A stretch of DNA of 49,180 nt, taken from the NCBI GenBank assembly GCA_030691635.1, contig JAUYEF010000134.1:1-49180 (forward strand). Direction: 5' to 3'. The position numbers were made by a program, and so were the translations under genes. This DNA is from Bacillota bacterium. GTDB taxonomy: Bacteria > Bacillota > Sulfobacillia > JAUYEF01. The notes under the pieces were generated by a model. It was not told where the DNA came from. It saw nothing but the letters and a program-made list of their open reading frames with translations, and did not search any database. Of the stretch, positions 24,430 to 33,601 are shown in pieces; position 1 is the stretch's first letter; each line of letters begins with the position of its first letter.

Positions 24430-27120
24430 ATGGCCGGCCTCTGGCATGCGATGAACTACGAAACGGTCGTATGTGAACTAAGAACAGACGAACAAGACGG
24501 CATCAGCCCCAACGAAGCAAGACGACGGCTCGGCCAATACGGGCCCAACGAACTCTCCGGAAAACGCAAGAAGTCCTCGCTGGCGATGTTCTTCGGCCAG
24601 TTCGAGGACTTTATGGTTCTTGTGCTCCTGGGCGCCACAGCTGTGTCTGCTCTCATGGGCGAGATCGCCGACGCGGTCGCGATAGTGCTCATCGTCGTGC
24701 TCAACGCCTGCCTGGGCTATGTGCAGGAAAGCCGGGCAGAGCGTTCGCTCGAGGCGCTCAAAGAGATGGCTGCACCCGCCGCTCGTGTGATGAGGGCCGG
24801 GATCCTGATGACGGTTCCTGCCCGGGACATTGTGCCGGGGGACATCCTCGTCCTCAGCCAGGGTGATAAGATCGCCGCAGACGCCCGTCTCATATCGAGT
24901 TCGAACCTTGAGGTGAACGAGTCCACGCTCACCGGGGAGTCCTTCCCGGCCCGCAAGAGGTACAGGGCCACCTGCCACGCATCCGCGTCCCTGGGCGACC
25001 GCTCCAACATGGTGTATTCCAGCACCATGGTGACCAAAGGCCTCGGCCACGCCGCCGTCGTGGCGACCGGCATGGAAACGGAAGTCGGGGCGATAGCCAG
25101 TTCCATCTCTGAAGTCGAAACAGGCGACACTCCGCTGCAGCAGCGGCTGGACGCGCTTGGGAAGGTGCTGGTGGCCGGTTGCCTTACGATTTGCGCGGTG
25201 GTCGGCGTCACGGGCGTCATCAGGGGAGAACCTCCTTACCAGATGATTCTCGTGGGCGTGAGCCTGGCGGTGGCGGCCATACCGGAAGGTCTGCCGGCGG
25301 TCGTGACCATCTCTCTCGCGCTCGGCGTGCAACGCATGATCGCGAAGAAGGCGATAGTGCGCAGGCTTCCAGCGGTCGAGACGCTCGGGTGCGCGACGGT
25401 GATCTGCTCTGACAAGACAGGGACCATCACGCGAAATGAGATGACGGTCAGGGCGGTCGTCACACCGGCGGGAGCCTATAATGTCACAGGTTCGGGCTAT
25501 GACACGTACGGCAGGTTCGAGCAGGATTCGCGTCCCGTACAGGTTACCGGCGACCTCCGGGCGGCGCTCCTTGGCGCGGTGATGTGCAACAACGCGTGGG
25601 TGGAGATCGAGCGCCACAACGGGCTCAAGGTGTATGCCCAGGGGGACCCCACGGAGGTGGCGCTGCTGGTCGCGGGGCTCAAGGCGGGGCTTTCCAGGGC
25701 CGCGCTCGAGGAGGTCGAACCGCGGGTCGCGGAGGTGCCATTCGAGTCGGAGCGCAAGTGCATGAGCGTCGTGAACCTCATCGGCGGCCAGTATGTGGCC
25801 TACGTCAAGGGCGCTCCCGATGTGGTCCTGAGCAAGTGCACGAGGGTGCTCAGCGGGGGAAGGGAAGTCCCCTTCGATGAAACCTCAAGGCAGCGCTTCG
25901 GCCAGGCGAATGAGACGATGACCAGGTCCGCGCTCAGGGTGCTGGCCGTTGCGAGGCGCACCGTCGGCAAGCCCTCCGACGATCCGGCTCCAGAGGAAAT
26001 CGAGGCCGACCTGACGTTCCTGGGGCTATTGGGCATGATCGACCCGCCACGACCGGAAGTGGCTCCGGCGGTGGCCAAATGCCACAGGGCAGGGCTGAGA
26101 GTGATGGTGATAACGGGCGATCACCGCAACACGGCGGAGGCTGTCGCCCGCGAGGCGGGAATCCCCGGGGGCAGGCCCCCTTCGCTCTCCGGGCTTGAGA
26201 TCGACTCCATGGAAGACAGAGAGCTGGCGGCCTCTTTGCAGAGCGTGTCGGTGTTCGCCAGGACATCGCCCAAGCACAAGATCAGGATCGTCCGCGCGTT
26301 GCAGCAGAAGGGCCATATCGTTGCCATGACCGGTGACGGCGTCAATGACGCTCCCGCCATAAAAGAAGCGGACATCGGAGTGGCGATGGGGCTCTCCGGG
26401 ACCGACGTCAGCCGTGAGGCAGCGGACATGGTGCTCAGCGACGACAACTTCGCGACCATAGTGGCGGCCATTGAGGAAGGCAGGGGCATCTACGATAACA
26501 TCCGCAAGTTCATCCGGTACCTCCTTTCGTGCAATGTGGGCGAGGTGCTGGTCATGTTCCTCGCGTCAGTGCTCGGCTTGCCGGTGCCGCTGCTGCCGAT
26601 CCAGATGCTGTGGGTGAACCTTGTCACCGATGGCCTTCCGGCCATGGCTCTGGGCGTTGACCCACAGTCGCGCGACCTGATGTCCGACCGGCCCCGGGCG
26701 CCTCGGGAAAGCGTCTTCTCCAGGGGCCTGGGGTTAAGGATAGTGGAGAGGGGAGCGCTGATCGGCCTCGGGAGCCTCTTTGTGTTCATAGCTGCCCTGG
26801 GCAGGGAGGGCGACCTCGTGCGTGCCCGGACGATGGCGTTCGCGACCCTCGTGATGTTCCAGCTGTTCCACGTTTTCGACTGCAGGACGGAGCGAGGCTC
26901 CGTGTTCGACGCTGGGTTCTTCGGAAACCGCGTCCTGGTGCTGGCCGTGCTGTGCTCGGTCGTGATGATGCTGCTGGTTCTGTACGTGCCGGCGCTGTCC
27001 CGCTACTTCCACACAGCCGCGCTGGACGCACCAGAATGGTTGGTGGTGCTGGCGACATCGGGCGTCACGACGGCCGTCCAGGGGGTGTTGTACCTGTTCA
27101 GGCGAAAGTGGTCAGCATAG
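24430..27120 (+). CDS. Calcium-transporting P-type ATPase (P2A)
   Basis: An 896-residue P-type ATPase that would export Ca2+ (or possibly Mn2+) at the cost of ATP. The phosphorylation site is [12 protein letters not shown] (Asp328), the actuator loop is [12 protein letters not shown], and the hinge is [23 protein letters not shown] site-II ligands appear conserved in [11 protein letters not shown] (TM4), [11 protein letters not shown] (TM5) and [15 protein letters not shown] (TM6). The N-terminal domain [19 protein letters not shown] is the usual cation ATPase cap, and the C-terminal four helices are present. ATG 24430 has GAGGGGG six bases upstream. It seems to be its own unit, with about 50 spacer bases before it and 100 after. 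Confidence 0.92.
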   Translation: MAGLWHAMNYETVVCELRTDEQDGISPNEARRRLGQYGPNELSGKRKKSSLAMFFGQFEDFMVLVLLGATAVSALMGEIADAVAIVLIVVLNACLGYVQESRAERSLEALKEMAAPAARVMRAGILMTVPARDIVPGDILVLSQGDKIAADARLISSSNLEVNESTLTGESFPARKRYRATCHASASLGDRSNMVYSSTMVTKGLGHAAVVATGMETEVGAIASSISEVETGDTPLQQRLDALGKVLVAGCLTICAVVGVTGVIRGEPPYQMILVGVSLAVAAIPEGLPAVVTISLALGVQRMIAKKAIVRRLPAVETLGCATVICSDKTGTITRNEMTVRAVVTPAGAYNVTGSGYDTYGRFEQDSRPVQVTGDLRAALLGAVMCNNAWVEIERHNGLKVYAQGDPTEVALLVAGLKAGLSRAALEEVEPRVAEVPFESERKCMSVVNLIGGQYVAYVKGAPDVVLSKCTRVLSGGREVPFDETSRQRFGQANETMTRSALRVLAVARRTVGKPSDDPAPEEIEADLTFLGLLGMIDPPRPEVAPAVAKCHRAGLRVMVITGDHRNTAEAVAREAGIPGGRPPSLSGLEIDSMEDRELAASLQSVSVFARTSPKHKIRIVRALQQKGHIVAMTGDGVNDAPAIKEADIGVAMGLSGTDVSREAADMVLSDDNFATIVAAIEEGRGIYDNIRKFIRYLLSCNVGEVLVMFLASVLGLPVPLLPIQMLWVNLVTDGLPAMALGVDPQSRDLMSDRPRAPRESVFSRGLGLRIVERGALIGLGSLFVFIAALGREGDLVRARTMAFATLVMFQLFHVFDCRTERGSVFDAGFFGNRVLVLAVLCSVVMMLLVLYVPALSRYFHTAALDAPEWLVVLATSGVTTAVQGVLYLFRRKWSA

Positions 27121-27226
27121 CTAAGCTTTCGAACAGCGAAGGAAATGGCCTACGCCTGTAGAAGACCAGAGCGAAGTCCCAAAGACGCAGCACGCTGATA
27201 TCAAACACCAAAGAGCAGGAATGATT

Positions 27227-28669
27227 ATGCAACCGACGGAGAGCCGGCACGCCAGGAGCGTTGCTCTGGCGACAATCCTGACGGCGACCTTCCTGACAGC
27301 GCTCAATTCTAGCATGGTCCGTGTCGCGACACCCATGATGCAGGAAACGTTCGGCACCAGCTATAGCTGGCTCACCTGGGTGCAGAACGGCTATACGCTG
27401 GTGTATGCCGTCCTCATGCCCGTCGCCGGGCGGCTCGGCGACATGTACGGCAGGCGGCGGATCTTTCTTTTTGGTGTCTGCGTCTTCACCCTGGGCTCCA
27501 TCCTGTGCACCTTTACCTGGAGTTTCGCCTCATTGATAGTCTTCCGCGCCATACAGGCCATCGGCTCGGGCGCGATTTTCCCGAATGCCGTGATCATGGC
27601 CACCAGCCTCTACTCGCCGGAGGAGAGGGGCAGGATACTCGGGCTTTGGGGCGCCGTGGGATCGGTCGGCTCTGTGATCGGCCCGAGTTTGGGCGGCTTC
27701 CTTGTGGAGTTCCTGGATTGGCGGTCGGTCTTCTATGTCAACATCCCGATAGGTATCCTGGTATTCTTCGCGGCGACCGCGCGCCTCAAGGAATCGGAGC
27801 TCAAGCAGAAACGACCCTTTGACCTGGCCGGGGCTTCCATGTTCGGCCTGACGGTGCTGTCCTTCCTGCTTGCGCTGAATATCGGAAACGATTTCGGGTG
27901 GATGGGATGGCAGGTGTGGTCGCTGGCGGCGGCCGGCTGTCTTCTCACGCTCATCTTTGTGCGCCAGGAGAACCGGTGCACGGACCCGATGATCCACCTC
28001 GACCTCCTCACCAGCAAGGCGTTCCTCGTGGCGGTGGTCTGCGGGATGATACACATGTACGCAGGCCAGACGGTTGGCTTCCTGATGCCGTTGTTCCTTG
28101 TGAACATCCAGGGATACGGGGCGGCGGTGATGGGGCTGATGCTCTTGCCCAGCGCGCTCGTCCGGGTATTCGTCTCGCCTTACAGCGGCTCTCTCTCGGA
28201 CAAGTACGGGGCGCGCCTGCCCGCCGGGCTCGGCATGTGCGCGCTTGTGGTGACTTTTTTGCTGCTCGCCAGGCTGCATCAAACGTCTTCTGCCTGGTAC
28301 ATCGGCGTCTGCCTGCTGCTGAACGGTGCGGGCGGAGGACTCATGCAGTCGCCCGTGTTGAACTCAGTCATAGGCTCGCGCGACTCGAGTGAAAGTGGCG
28401 TGGTCTCGGGCCTGTTCAACATGACCCGGTTCGTCGGCGGCATGATAGGCACAGCTGTCGCGGGCATCCAGGTGGGCGACGAAATGGCCGCGTCCGGCGC
28501 AGTAATGCCGGGCCCCATCTCAGGGTTCTACGAGGCCTTCATGACGGCTTCAGTGCTGGCTGCGATCGGCTTCTTCGTGAGCCGGCGTCTTGCCGACCCC
28601 CACACGCGTGCCATCCCGGCCCCCCGCGCCACCGCGGAGGATGCGAGCGGCGTCACGGGTCGGATATAA
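27227..28669 (+). CDS. MFS transporter, DHA2 (EmrB/QacA) family
   Basis: A 14-helix-type drug:H+ antiporter, about 480 residues. Motif A is GRLGDMYGRRRIF between TM2 and TM3, the TM4 region has FRAIQAIGSGAIFPNA, and motif C lies in GAVGSVGSVIGPSLGGFL, marking an exporter. The second half carries DKYGARLPAGLG, the repeated cytoplasmic loop. Substrates may be drugs, dyes or metabolites. ATG 27221 is immediately adjacent to AGGA; ATG 27227 gives normal spacing and is preferred. The stop codon TAA falls within a TATAAT that may serve the next gene. Confidence 0.88.
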   Translation: MQPTESRHARSVALATILTATFLTALNSSMVRVATPMMQETFGTSYSWLTWVQNGYTLVYAVLMPVAGRLGDMYGRRRIFLFGVCVFTLGSILCTFTWSFASLIVFRAIQAIGSGAIFPNAVIMATSLYSPEERGRILGLWGAVGSVGSVIGPSLGGFLVEFLDWRSVFYVNIPIGILVFFAATARLKESELKQKRPFDLAGASMFGLTVLSFLLALNIGNDFGWMGWQVWSLAAAGCLLTLIFVRQENRCTDPMIHLDLLTSKAFLVAVVCGMIHMYAGQTVGFLMPLFLVNIQGYGAAVMGLMLLPSALVRVFVSPYSGSLSDKYGARLPAGLGMCALVVTFLLLARLHQTSSAWYIGVCLLLNGAGGGLMQSPVLNSVIGSRDSSESGVVSGLFNMTRFVGGMIGTAVAGIQVGDEMAASGAVMPGPISGFYEAFMTASVLAAIGFFVSRRLADPHTRAIPAPRATAEDASGVTGRI

Positions 28670-28670
28670 T
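28665..28670 (+). promoter_or_regulatory. Possible -10 element for hutU overlapping the MFS stop
   Basis: A perfect TATAAT contains the TAA stop of the MFS gene and lies 42 bases before TTG 28712. The -35 region (TGCGAG at 17 bp) is poor, so promoter activity is uncertain. Confidence 0.35.
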
Positions 28671-28711
28671 GAAAGAGGCATGGGAGAACGCTCGCTATGG
28701 AGGTGTCTCGG

Positions 28712-30379
28712 TTGCCAGGTAGTGTGTCCGGCTCAAGACTGGTGTCGGCGCCCCGCGGCACGACGCTGTCCTGCAAGGCGTGGCCGCAGGAAGCGGCCAT
28801 GAGGATGATCATGAACAACCTCGACCCTGAGGTGGCGGAGAAGCCCCAGGAACTCATCGTATACGGCGGCACGGGCAAGGCCGCGCGCAACTGGGAGTGC
28901 TTCGATGCCATCGTTTCTTCCCTTAAGACGCTTGATGACGACGAGACTCTGCTTGTCCAGTCCGGCAAGCCTGTCGGTGTGTTCCGCACCCACGAGCTCG
29001 CGCCACGCGTCCTCATCTCCAACGCGATGCTGGTGCCCGCATGGGCCACCTGGAAGAACTTCTGGGAGCTCGAACAGCGCGGCCTGACCATGTTCGGCCA
29101 GATGACGGCCGGCAGCTGGATCTATATCGGAAGCCAGGGTATCCTGCAGGGAACGTATGAGACTCTCGCGGAGGTCGCAAGACAGCATTTCGGCGGTAGT
29201 CTGGCTGGAAGGCTCGTGCTGACCGCGGGGCTCGGGGGCATGGGCGGCGCCCAGCCCCTGGCAGTGACGATGAACGAGGGAGTCGCGCTTGTGGTTGAGG
29301 TGGACCCAGGGCGGATCCGGCGGCGGCTGGAGACAGGCTACCTGGACGTCGTCGCGGAAAGCCTCGAGCACGGCCTGGCCATGGCGCTGGAGGCGAAGCG
29401 AGAGAAGCGGGCGTTGTCGGTGGCGATTGTCGGGAACGCGTCGGATGTGCATCCGGAGATCGTCCGTCGGTGCATAGTGCCGGATGCCGTGACCGACCAG
29501 ACATCGGCGCATGACGCGCTCGACGGGTATGTCCCAGGACGCATGGGTTACGAGGAAGCCAAAGACCTCAGGCGCAAAGACCGCGACGCCTACCTGGAAG
29601 CCTCCATGAGCAGCATGGCGCGGCACTGCGAGGCCATGGTGGCGATGAAGGACCAGGGAGCGGTGGTGTTCGACTACGGCAACAACCTCCGTGCTCAGGC
29701 ACAGATCGCCGGGTTCTCCAGGGCTTTCGACTACCCTGGGTTCGTGCCGGCCTACATCAGGCCGCTGTTCTGCGAGGGGAAGGGACCCTTCAGGTGGGTC
29801 GCGCTTTCAGGCAACCCGGAAGACATACTGACCACCGACAGGGCTGTGCTCGACCTGTTCCCGCGCAACGAGGCGCTCAGGCGGTGGATAACGCTCGCTG
29901 AGAAGCGTGTGAAGTTCCAGGGTTTGCCCTCCAGGATATGCTGGCTGGGGTACGGCGAGCGCAGGGAATTCGGGCTTGCGATCAACGACCTGGTGCGCTC
30001 GGGAAAACTCAAGGCCCCAATCGTCATCGGCCGTGACCACCTGGACACGGGCTCGGTCGCCTCACCCAACAGGGAAACCGAAGGCATGAGAGACGGGAGC
30101 GACGCCATCGCGGACTGGCCGGTGCTGAACGCCCTGCTGAACACGTCTGCGGGCGCTACATGGGTCTCGGTCCACCACGGCGGAGGGGTCGGCATCGGCT
30201 ACTCGATCCACGCCGGGATGGTGGTGGTCGCCGACGGCACGGATCAGGCCGCATGGAGGCTCGACAGGGTGCTGACCACCGACCCGGGTTCCGGCGTGAT
30301 GAGGCACGCCGATGCTGGGTACCCGCGAGCCGTCGAGTTCGCCAAAGAGTCCGGGATCAAGATACCCATGCTGAAATAG
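28712..30379 (+). CDS. hutU: Urocanate hydratase
   Basis: Urocanase converts urocanate to imidazolone propionate in histidine catabolism, using tightly bound NAD+ as an electrophile. Diagnostic segments are [37 protein letters not shown], the NAD-binding [25 protein letters not shown], and the active-site cysteine in [18 protein letters not shown]. About 555 residues is the family length. ATG 28697 itself forms part of GGAGGTG, a perfect Shine-Dalgarno seven bases before TTG 28712, so TTG is the likely start. Other hut genes (hutH, hutI, hutG) are not in the window. Neighbouring regulator and M20 peptidase may belong to the same amino-acid use locus. Confidence 0.95.
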   Translation: MPGSVSGSRLVSAPRGTTLSCKAWPQEAAMRMIMNNLDPEVAEKPQELIVYGGTGKAARNWECFDAIVSSLKTLDDDETLLVQSGKPVGVFRTHELAPRVLISNAMLVPAWATWKNFWELEQRGLTMFGQMTAGSWIYIGSQGILQGTYETLAEVARQHFGGSLAGRLVLTAGLGGMGGAQPLAVTMNEGVALVVEVDPGRIRRRLETGYLDVVAESLEHGLAMALEAKREKRALSVAIVGNASDVHPEIVRRCIVPDAVTDQTSAHDALDGYVPGRMGYEEAKDLRRKDRDAYLEASMSSMARHCEAMVAMKDQGAVVFDYGNNLRAQAQIAGFSRAFDYPGFVPAYIRPLFCEGKGPFRWVALSGNPEDILTTDRAVLDLFPRNEALRRWITLAEKRVKFQGLPSRICWLGYGERREFGLAINDLVRSGKLKAPIVIGRDHLDTGSVASPNRETEGMRDGSDAIADWPVLNALLNTSAGATWVSVHHGGGVGIGYSIHAGMVVVADGTDQAAWRLDRVLTTDPGSGVMRHADAGYPRAVEFAKESGIKIPMLK

Positions 30380-30411
30380 GGATCGTGCCCCTTCACTTGC
30401 TTGACAGGCTG

Positions 30412-30456
30412 CCGCCTCCATCTGTTTTCAAACAGAACTGGAGGCGGTGTGGTTTT
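30412..30456 (+). terminator. Probable terminator between hutU and the regulator gene
   Basis: CCGCCTCCA at 30412-30420 pairs with TGGAGGCGG at 30439-30447. Inside, TCTGTT pairs with AACAGA around TTCA, with two bulged bases (AC), giving a long 15-bp hairpin. It is followed by TGTGGTTTTG. It lies 33 bases after the hutU stop. An attenuator of the regulator gene is an alternative reading. Confidence 0.65.
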
Positions 30457-30522
30457 GTGAAGGAAGAGAATGGTAATTGTAGAACGTATGAGCAGTGAGT
30501 CCCCGCTCTAGGAGGTGCCGCA

Positions 30523-32382
30523 ATGTGCGCGATGGTTGGAGCGATTGTCGGTGAGCGCGAGCTGGCGGAGATCATTACGCAAGTCTCGCACCAGATGGGG
30601 CAGGATGTGCCCTGCGTGGAGACCACGCCTGAGGGGCTTGTAGGAGCTCTCCGGCTCATGGAACCGCACGGAGTCAGGGCGCTGATCAGTTCAGGCAGGC
30701 TGGTCGACCTGTTGAAATCCGCGACGTCCTTGCCTGTCGTGCCGTGCAATCCCAGCTCGTACGATCTCACCCTCGCCATAGCGAGAGCCAGGGCATACTC
30801 AACAAAGATAGCTTTCCTGTACTTCGGTGAACTGCCCATCAACCTTGGGGAAATGGAAGACTGCCTGGGGATCTCCGTCGGGGCGTTCCAGTCCGGCAGA
30901 AACGCCCAGGACGTGAGGAAGGGGCTCGATCAGGTCAGGGCGGACGGGTATGACGTGCTCGTCAGCGGCGGGGCTGTCGCCGCCATGGCCAGGGGCATGG
31001 GGCTTTCCTCTGTGGCGGTCCGGACAGGCAACGCGACCGTCCGGGAATGCATCGATTCCGCCCTTGATGTTGTCCGCACACAGCAGGCTGGAGAAAGGCG
31101 CACCGCGGCGGCGCAGGCGGCGGTCGAATCTGTGGGCGTCGGGCTCATGGTGACCGAGCGTGACGGCACGGTGCTGTTGATGAACTCAAGCGCCCGGGAC
31201 ATTTCGGGCACGGCCGTCGCCTCTCTGGCGCAGGATGTGCTCGGCCCTGGCTTGTGGGACAGGCTTTCGCCGGGTGGGTCGGCAGTGGCGACCGTCGGCA
31301 AAAGCAGGGTGGTCGTGGACGTGCAGGCCGGCCAGAAGGCCCGGGAGTTCCGCACAGTCGCCATGTTTGACCCACCGGTGCTGCGGCGCTACCTGGCGAT
31401 GCTTTCCGAAGAGACGCTCCTGGCCCCGGAACCCAAGCCCAGCGGCGAGATGGTTATGGCCTCTCCGGAGATGCAGAGCCTCTTGGCGCGCGCGCAGGAC
31501 CTGGCGCGAGGTGACGCCAACGTGCTGGTATTCGGAGAGCCCGGAGCGGGCAAGAGGACTGTGGCTTTCGCGCTCCATTCTGAGAGCCGGAGGCAGCGGG
31601 CGCCGTATTGCCAGATCAACTCGATGTTGCCTGACAACACCGTGCTCTTCGACCTTACCGGAACCTCTCGGCCGGAGGGAGAGGCCTCAGTGCTGGAGCG
31701 GGCCAGCGGTGGGACAGTGTACGTCCACGAGTGCTGGAACCTGAGTGTTGAGGCCCAACGGGTGCTGCTCGAAGCCTCAGAGAGGAAGATGCTTCGCAGG
31801 CAGGACGGCTCCAGGATACCATGCGACGTCCGCATCATGCTGGGTTCGTCCCGGCCGCTCCGCGAGCTGGTGGAGAGGGGCGCCTTCCTCCCCGAGCTCT
31901 ACAATGCGGCGGCGTCCCAGGCTTTGAGGGTGTCTCCGCTGCGTGAGCGGCAGGAGGACATACACCCTTTGCTGGAGTCCTTCTTGAAACGTGAGGGAGT
32001 GCTCGATGGGGCGGTCTCGCCATCTCTCAAGCGCAGGCTTTTGGCCTACCAGTGGCCGGGCAACTGCGCGGAGGTCAAGAACCTCGCCGCGCGGCTGGCG
32101 TCTTTCTACCGCACATTCCCGTCGGCCAACAGGGCATCCCTGGAAAGGGTCGCGTTTGATGAGATTGAGGCGGAGATGCCGTCTGTCCTCCCAAGACAGG
32201 AGGGCATGCTGACCTTGAAGCTCGGCACCATGGAATTCCTTGAAGAGCAGATCCTCGAGCAGATGGAGCGCCTCTCTGGTGGCAACAGGTCAGAGATGGC
32301 GCGGAGGCTCGGTGTGAGCAGGACGACGCTATGGAAGAAGATGCTGCACGGAAGACAGGCGGCAGCGGGCGAAGAGGAGTAG
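30523..32382 (+). CDS. PrpR-N/PAS/degenerate AAA+/Fis-HTH transcriptional regulator
   Basis: A 619-residue NtrC-like regulator. Residues about 1-185 resemble PrpR_N, a two-lobed ligand sensor (LPVVPCNPSSYDLTLAIARA, VLVSGGAVAAMARGMGL). A PAS-like domain follows (about 200-300; GVGLMVTERDGTVLLMNSSA). The AAA+ domain (about 310-560) keeps Walker A, GEPGAGKRT near 337. It lacks the GAFTGA loop through a deletion between INSMLPDN and GGTVYVHECW, has His for the Walker B Asp, and changes sensor II from WPGNVREL to WPGNCAEV. The Fis-type HTH is SGGNRSEMARRLGVSRTTLWKK. It probably does not activate sigma-54 polymerase; TyrR-like control of a sigma-A promoter is possible. AGGAGGT precedes the ATG. The hutU and M20 genes flanking it are plausible targets. 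Confidence 0.85.
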   Translation: MCAMVGAIVGERELAEIITQVSHQMGQDVPCVETTPEGLVGALRLMEPHGVRALISSGRLVDLLKSATSLPVVPCNPSSYDLTLAIARARAYSTKIAFLYFGELPINLGEMEDCLGISVGAFQSGRNAQDVRKGLDQVRADGYDVLVSGGAVAAMARGMGLSSVAVRTGNATVRECIDSALDVVRTQQAGERRTAAAQAAVESVGVGLMVTERDGTVLLMNSSARDISGTAVASLAQDVLGPGLWDRLSPGGSAVATVGKSRVVVDVQAGQKAREFRTVAMFDPPVLRRYLAMLSEETLLAPEPKPSGEMVMASPEMQSLLARAQDLARGDANVLVFGEPGAGKRTVAFALHSESRRQRAPYCQINSMLPDNTVLFDLTGTSRPEGEASVLERASGGTVYVHECWNLSVEAQRVLLEASERKMLRRQDGSRIPCDVRIMLGSSRPLRELVERGAFLPELYNAAASQALRVSPLRERQEDIHPLLESFLKREGVLDGAVSPSLKRRLLAYQWPGNCAEVKNLAARLASFYRTFPSANRASLERVAFDEIEAEMPSVLPRQEGMLTLKLGTMEFLEEQILEQMERLSGGNRSEMARRLGVSRTTLWKKMLHGRQAAAGEEE

Positions 32383-32412
32383 TCCCAGACCTGAGGAAAC
32401 GGGGGAGCGACC

Positions 32413-33564
32413 ATGACCCTGGACCATATCCTGGCAGACGAGAGCGTGCTGCGAGGGCTTGACTTCCTTGAATCTCATGAGGAAGATGTGATAGAAGAGA
32501 TCTCACGGATCGCCGCCATACCTTCCCCGAGCTATCACGAGCAGGAGCTTGCGGAGTACTACGCGGGGAGGCTCAGGGAGGTAGGGGTCGAGGATGTCAC
32601 GATCGACTCCGAGCGCAACGCGTATGGCGTCATCCGGGGCACGGACGGGCATCCGGCATTGCTCATGAACGCCCACCTGGATACTGTGTTCCCTCTCGGG
32701 ACAAACCTTACAGTGAGGCGCGAGGGCTCCAGGCTGTTCGCGCCCGGGATCGGCGACGACTCCACCGGACTGGCGGCCGTGCTGTGGGCCGCGAGGGCGG
32801 TCAAGGAATCCGGCGTCAGGCTCCGTGGCGACCTCATAGTGGCGGGCAACAGCTGCGAGGAAGGGCTCGGCGATCTCAGGGGCATGAAAGCGCTGATGCA
32901 GGCTCTGAAGGGCCGCGTGGACATGGTCGTCCCGGTGGAGCCTTCCAGCCTGGGCAGGATCGCCAACCAGGGCGTCGGTTCGAGGCGCTTCCGGATCACG
33001 GCGCGCACGCATGGAGGGCACAGCTGGGGCGCGTTCGGGAATCCCAGCGCGATCCATGTGCTGTGCCAGGTGGTCGCGGATATCTCTTCGATCAAAGTGC
33101 CGAGGGAGCCGAAGACCACGTATAACGTTGGCAAGTTCTCGGGTGGTGTTTCCGTGAACACAATAGCGCCGGAGGCGACCCTGGAACTGGACATGAGGTC
33201 GGTCGACGCCACAGAGCTCGCAAACGTCGAAGAAAAGGTACACTCGATCCTGGCGGCTCGTTCCAGGGAATCCGGGGTGGCGCTGGAGACGGTCCTGGTC
33301 GGAGACCGGCCTCCGGGCACGACGCCCGAGTCGCATCCTCTTATATCGAAGATACGTGAGGTCCACGGTGCGCTCGGCATCAAGTCGTTCCTGCATGCCG
33401 GCAGCACGGATGCGAATGTTCCGATGTGGATGGGCGTTCCCGCCGCCACGGTCGGCGTCACGACAGGCGGGAACGGCCACAGGGTGGACGAGTATATCGA
33501 CTTGGAGCCGCTGGGCAAGGGACTCGCGCAGCTGTTCCTGCTGATGACATACCTACTGTCCTGA
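32413..33564 (+). CDS. M20 family metallopeptidase/deacylase
   Basis: A di-zinc hydrolase of the ArgE/DapE/CPG2 group, 383 residues. Metal ligands are in LLMNAHLDTVFP, FAPGIGDDSTGLA and SCEEGLGDLRGMKA, with the catalytic glutamate in that last segment; the late His is in FLHAGSTDANVPMWMG or GNGHRVDEYIDL. The middle dimerisation domain lies at about 185-290. Substrates of this family include N-acylamino acids and dipeptides; a succinyl-DAP role is unlikely by position. CGGGGGAGCGACC precedes the ATG, 30 bases after the regulator stop, so cotranscription with the regulator is likely. Confidence 0.87.
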   Translation: MTLDHILADESVLRGLDFLESHEEDVIEEISRIAAIPSPSYHEQELAEYYAGRLREVGVEDVTIDSERNAYGVIRGTDGHPALLMNAHLDTVFPLGTNLTVRREGSRLFAPGIGDDSTGLAAVLWAARAVKESGVRLRGDLIVAGNSCEEGLGDLRGMKALMQALKGRVDMVVPVEPSSLGRIANQGVGSRRFRITARTHGGHSWGAFGNPSAIHVLCQVVADISSIKVPREPKTTYNVGKFSGGVSVNTIAPEATLELDMRSVDATELANVEEKVHSILAARSRESGVALETVLVGDRPPGTTPESHPLISKIREVHGALGIKSFLHAGSTDANVPMWMGVPAATVGVTTGGNGHRVDEYIDLEPLGKGLAQLFLLMTYLLS

Positions 33565-33601
33565 TCGGTATGCACGCAGAAGGGTTCCGGGAGGTGCTTT
33601 C

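Noticed and set aside
30401-30406. TTGACA as a -35 box for the regulator gene
   Set aside because: No -10-like hexamer lies 16-19 bases downstream; the position falls in the hairpin.
30523-32382. Calling the regulator a sigma-54 activator
   Set aside because: GAFTGA, Walker B Asp and the sensor-II Arg are missing, so the usual activity is unlikely.
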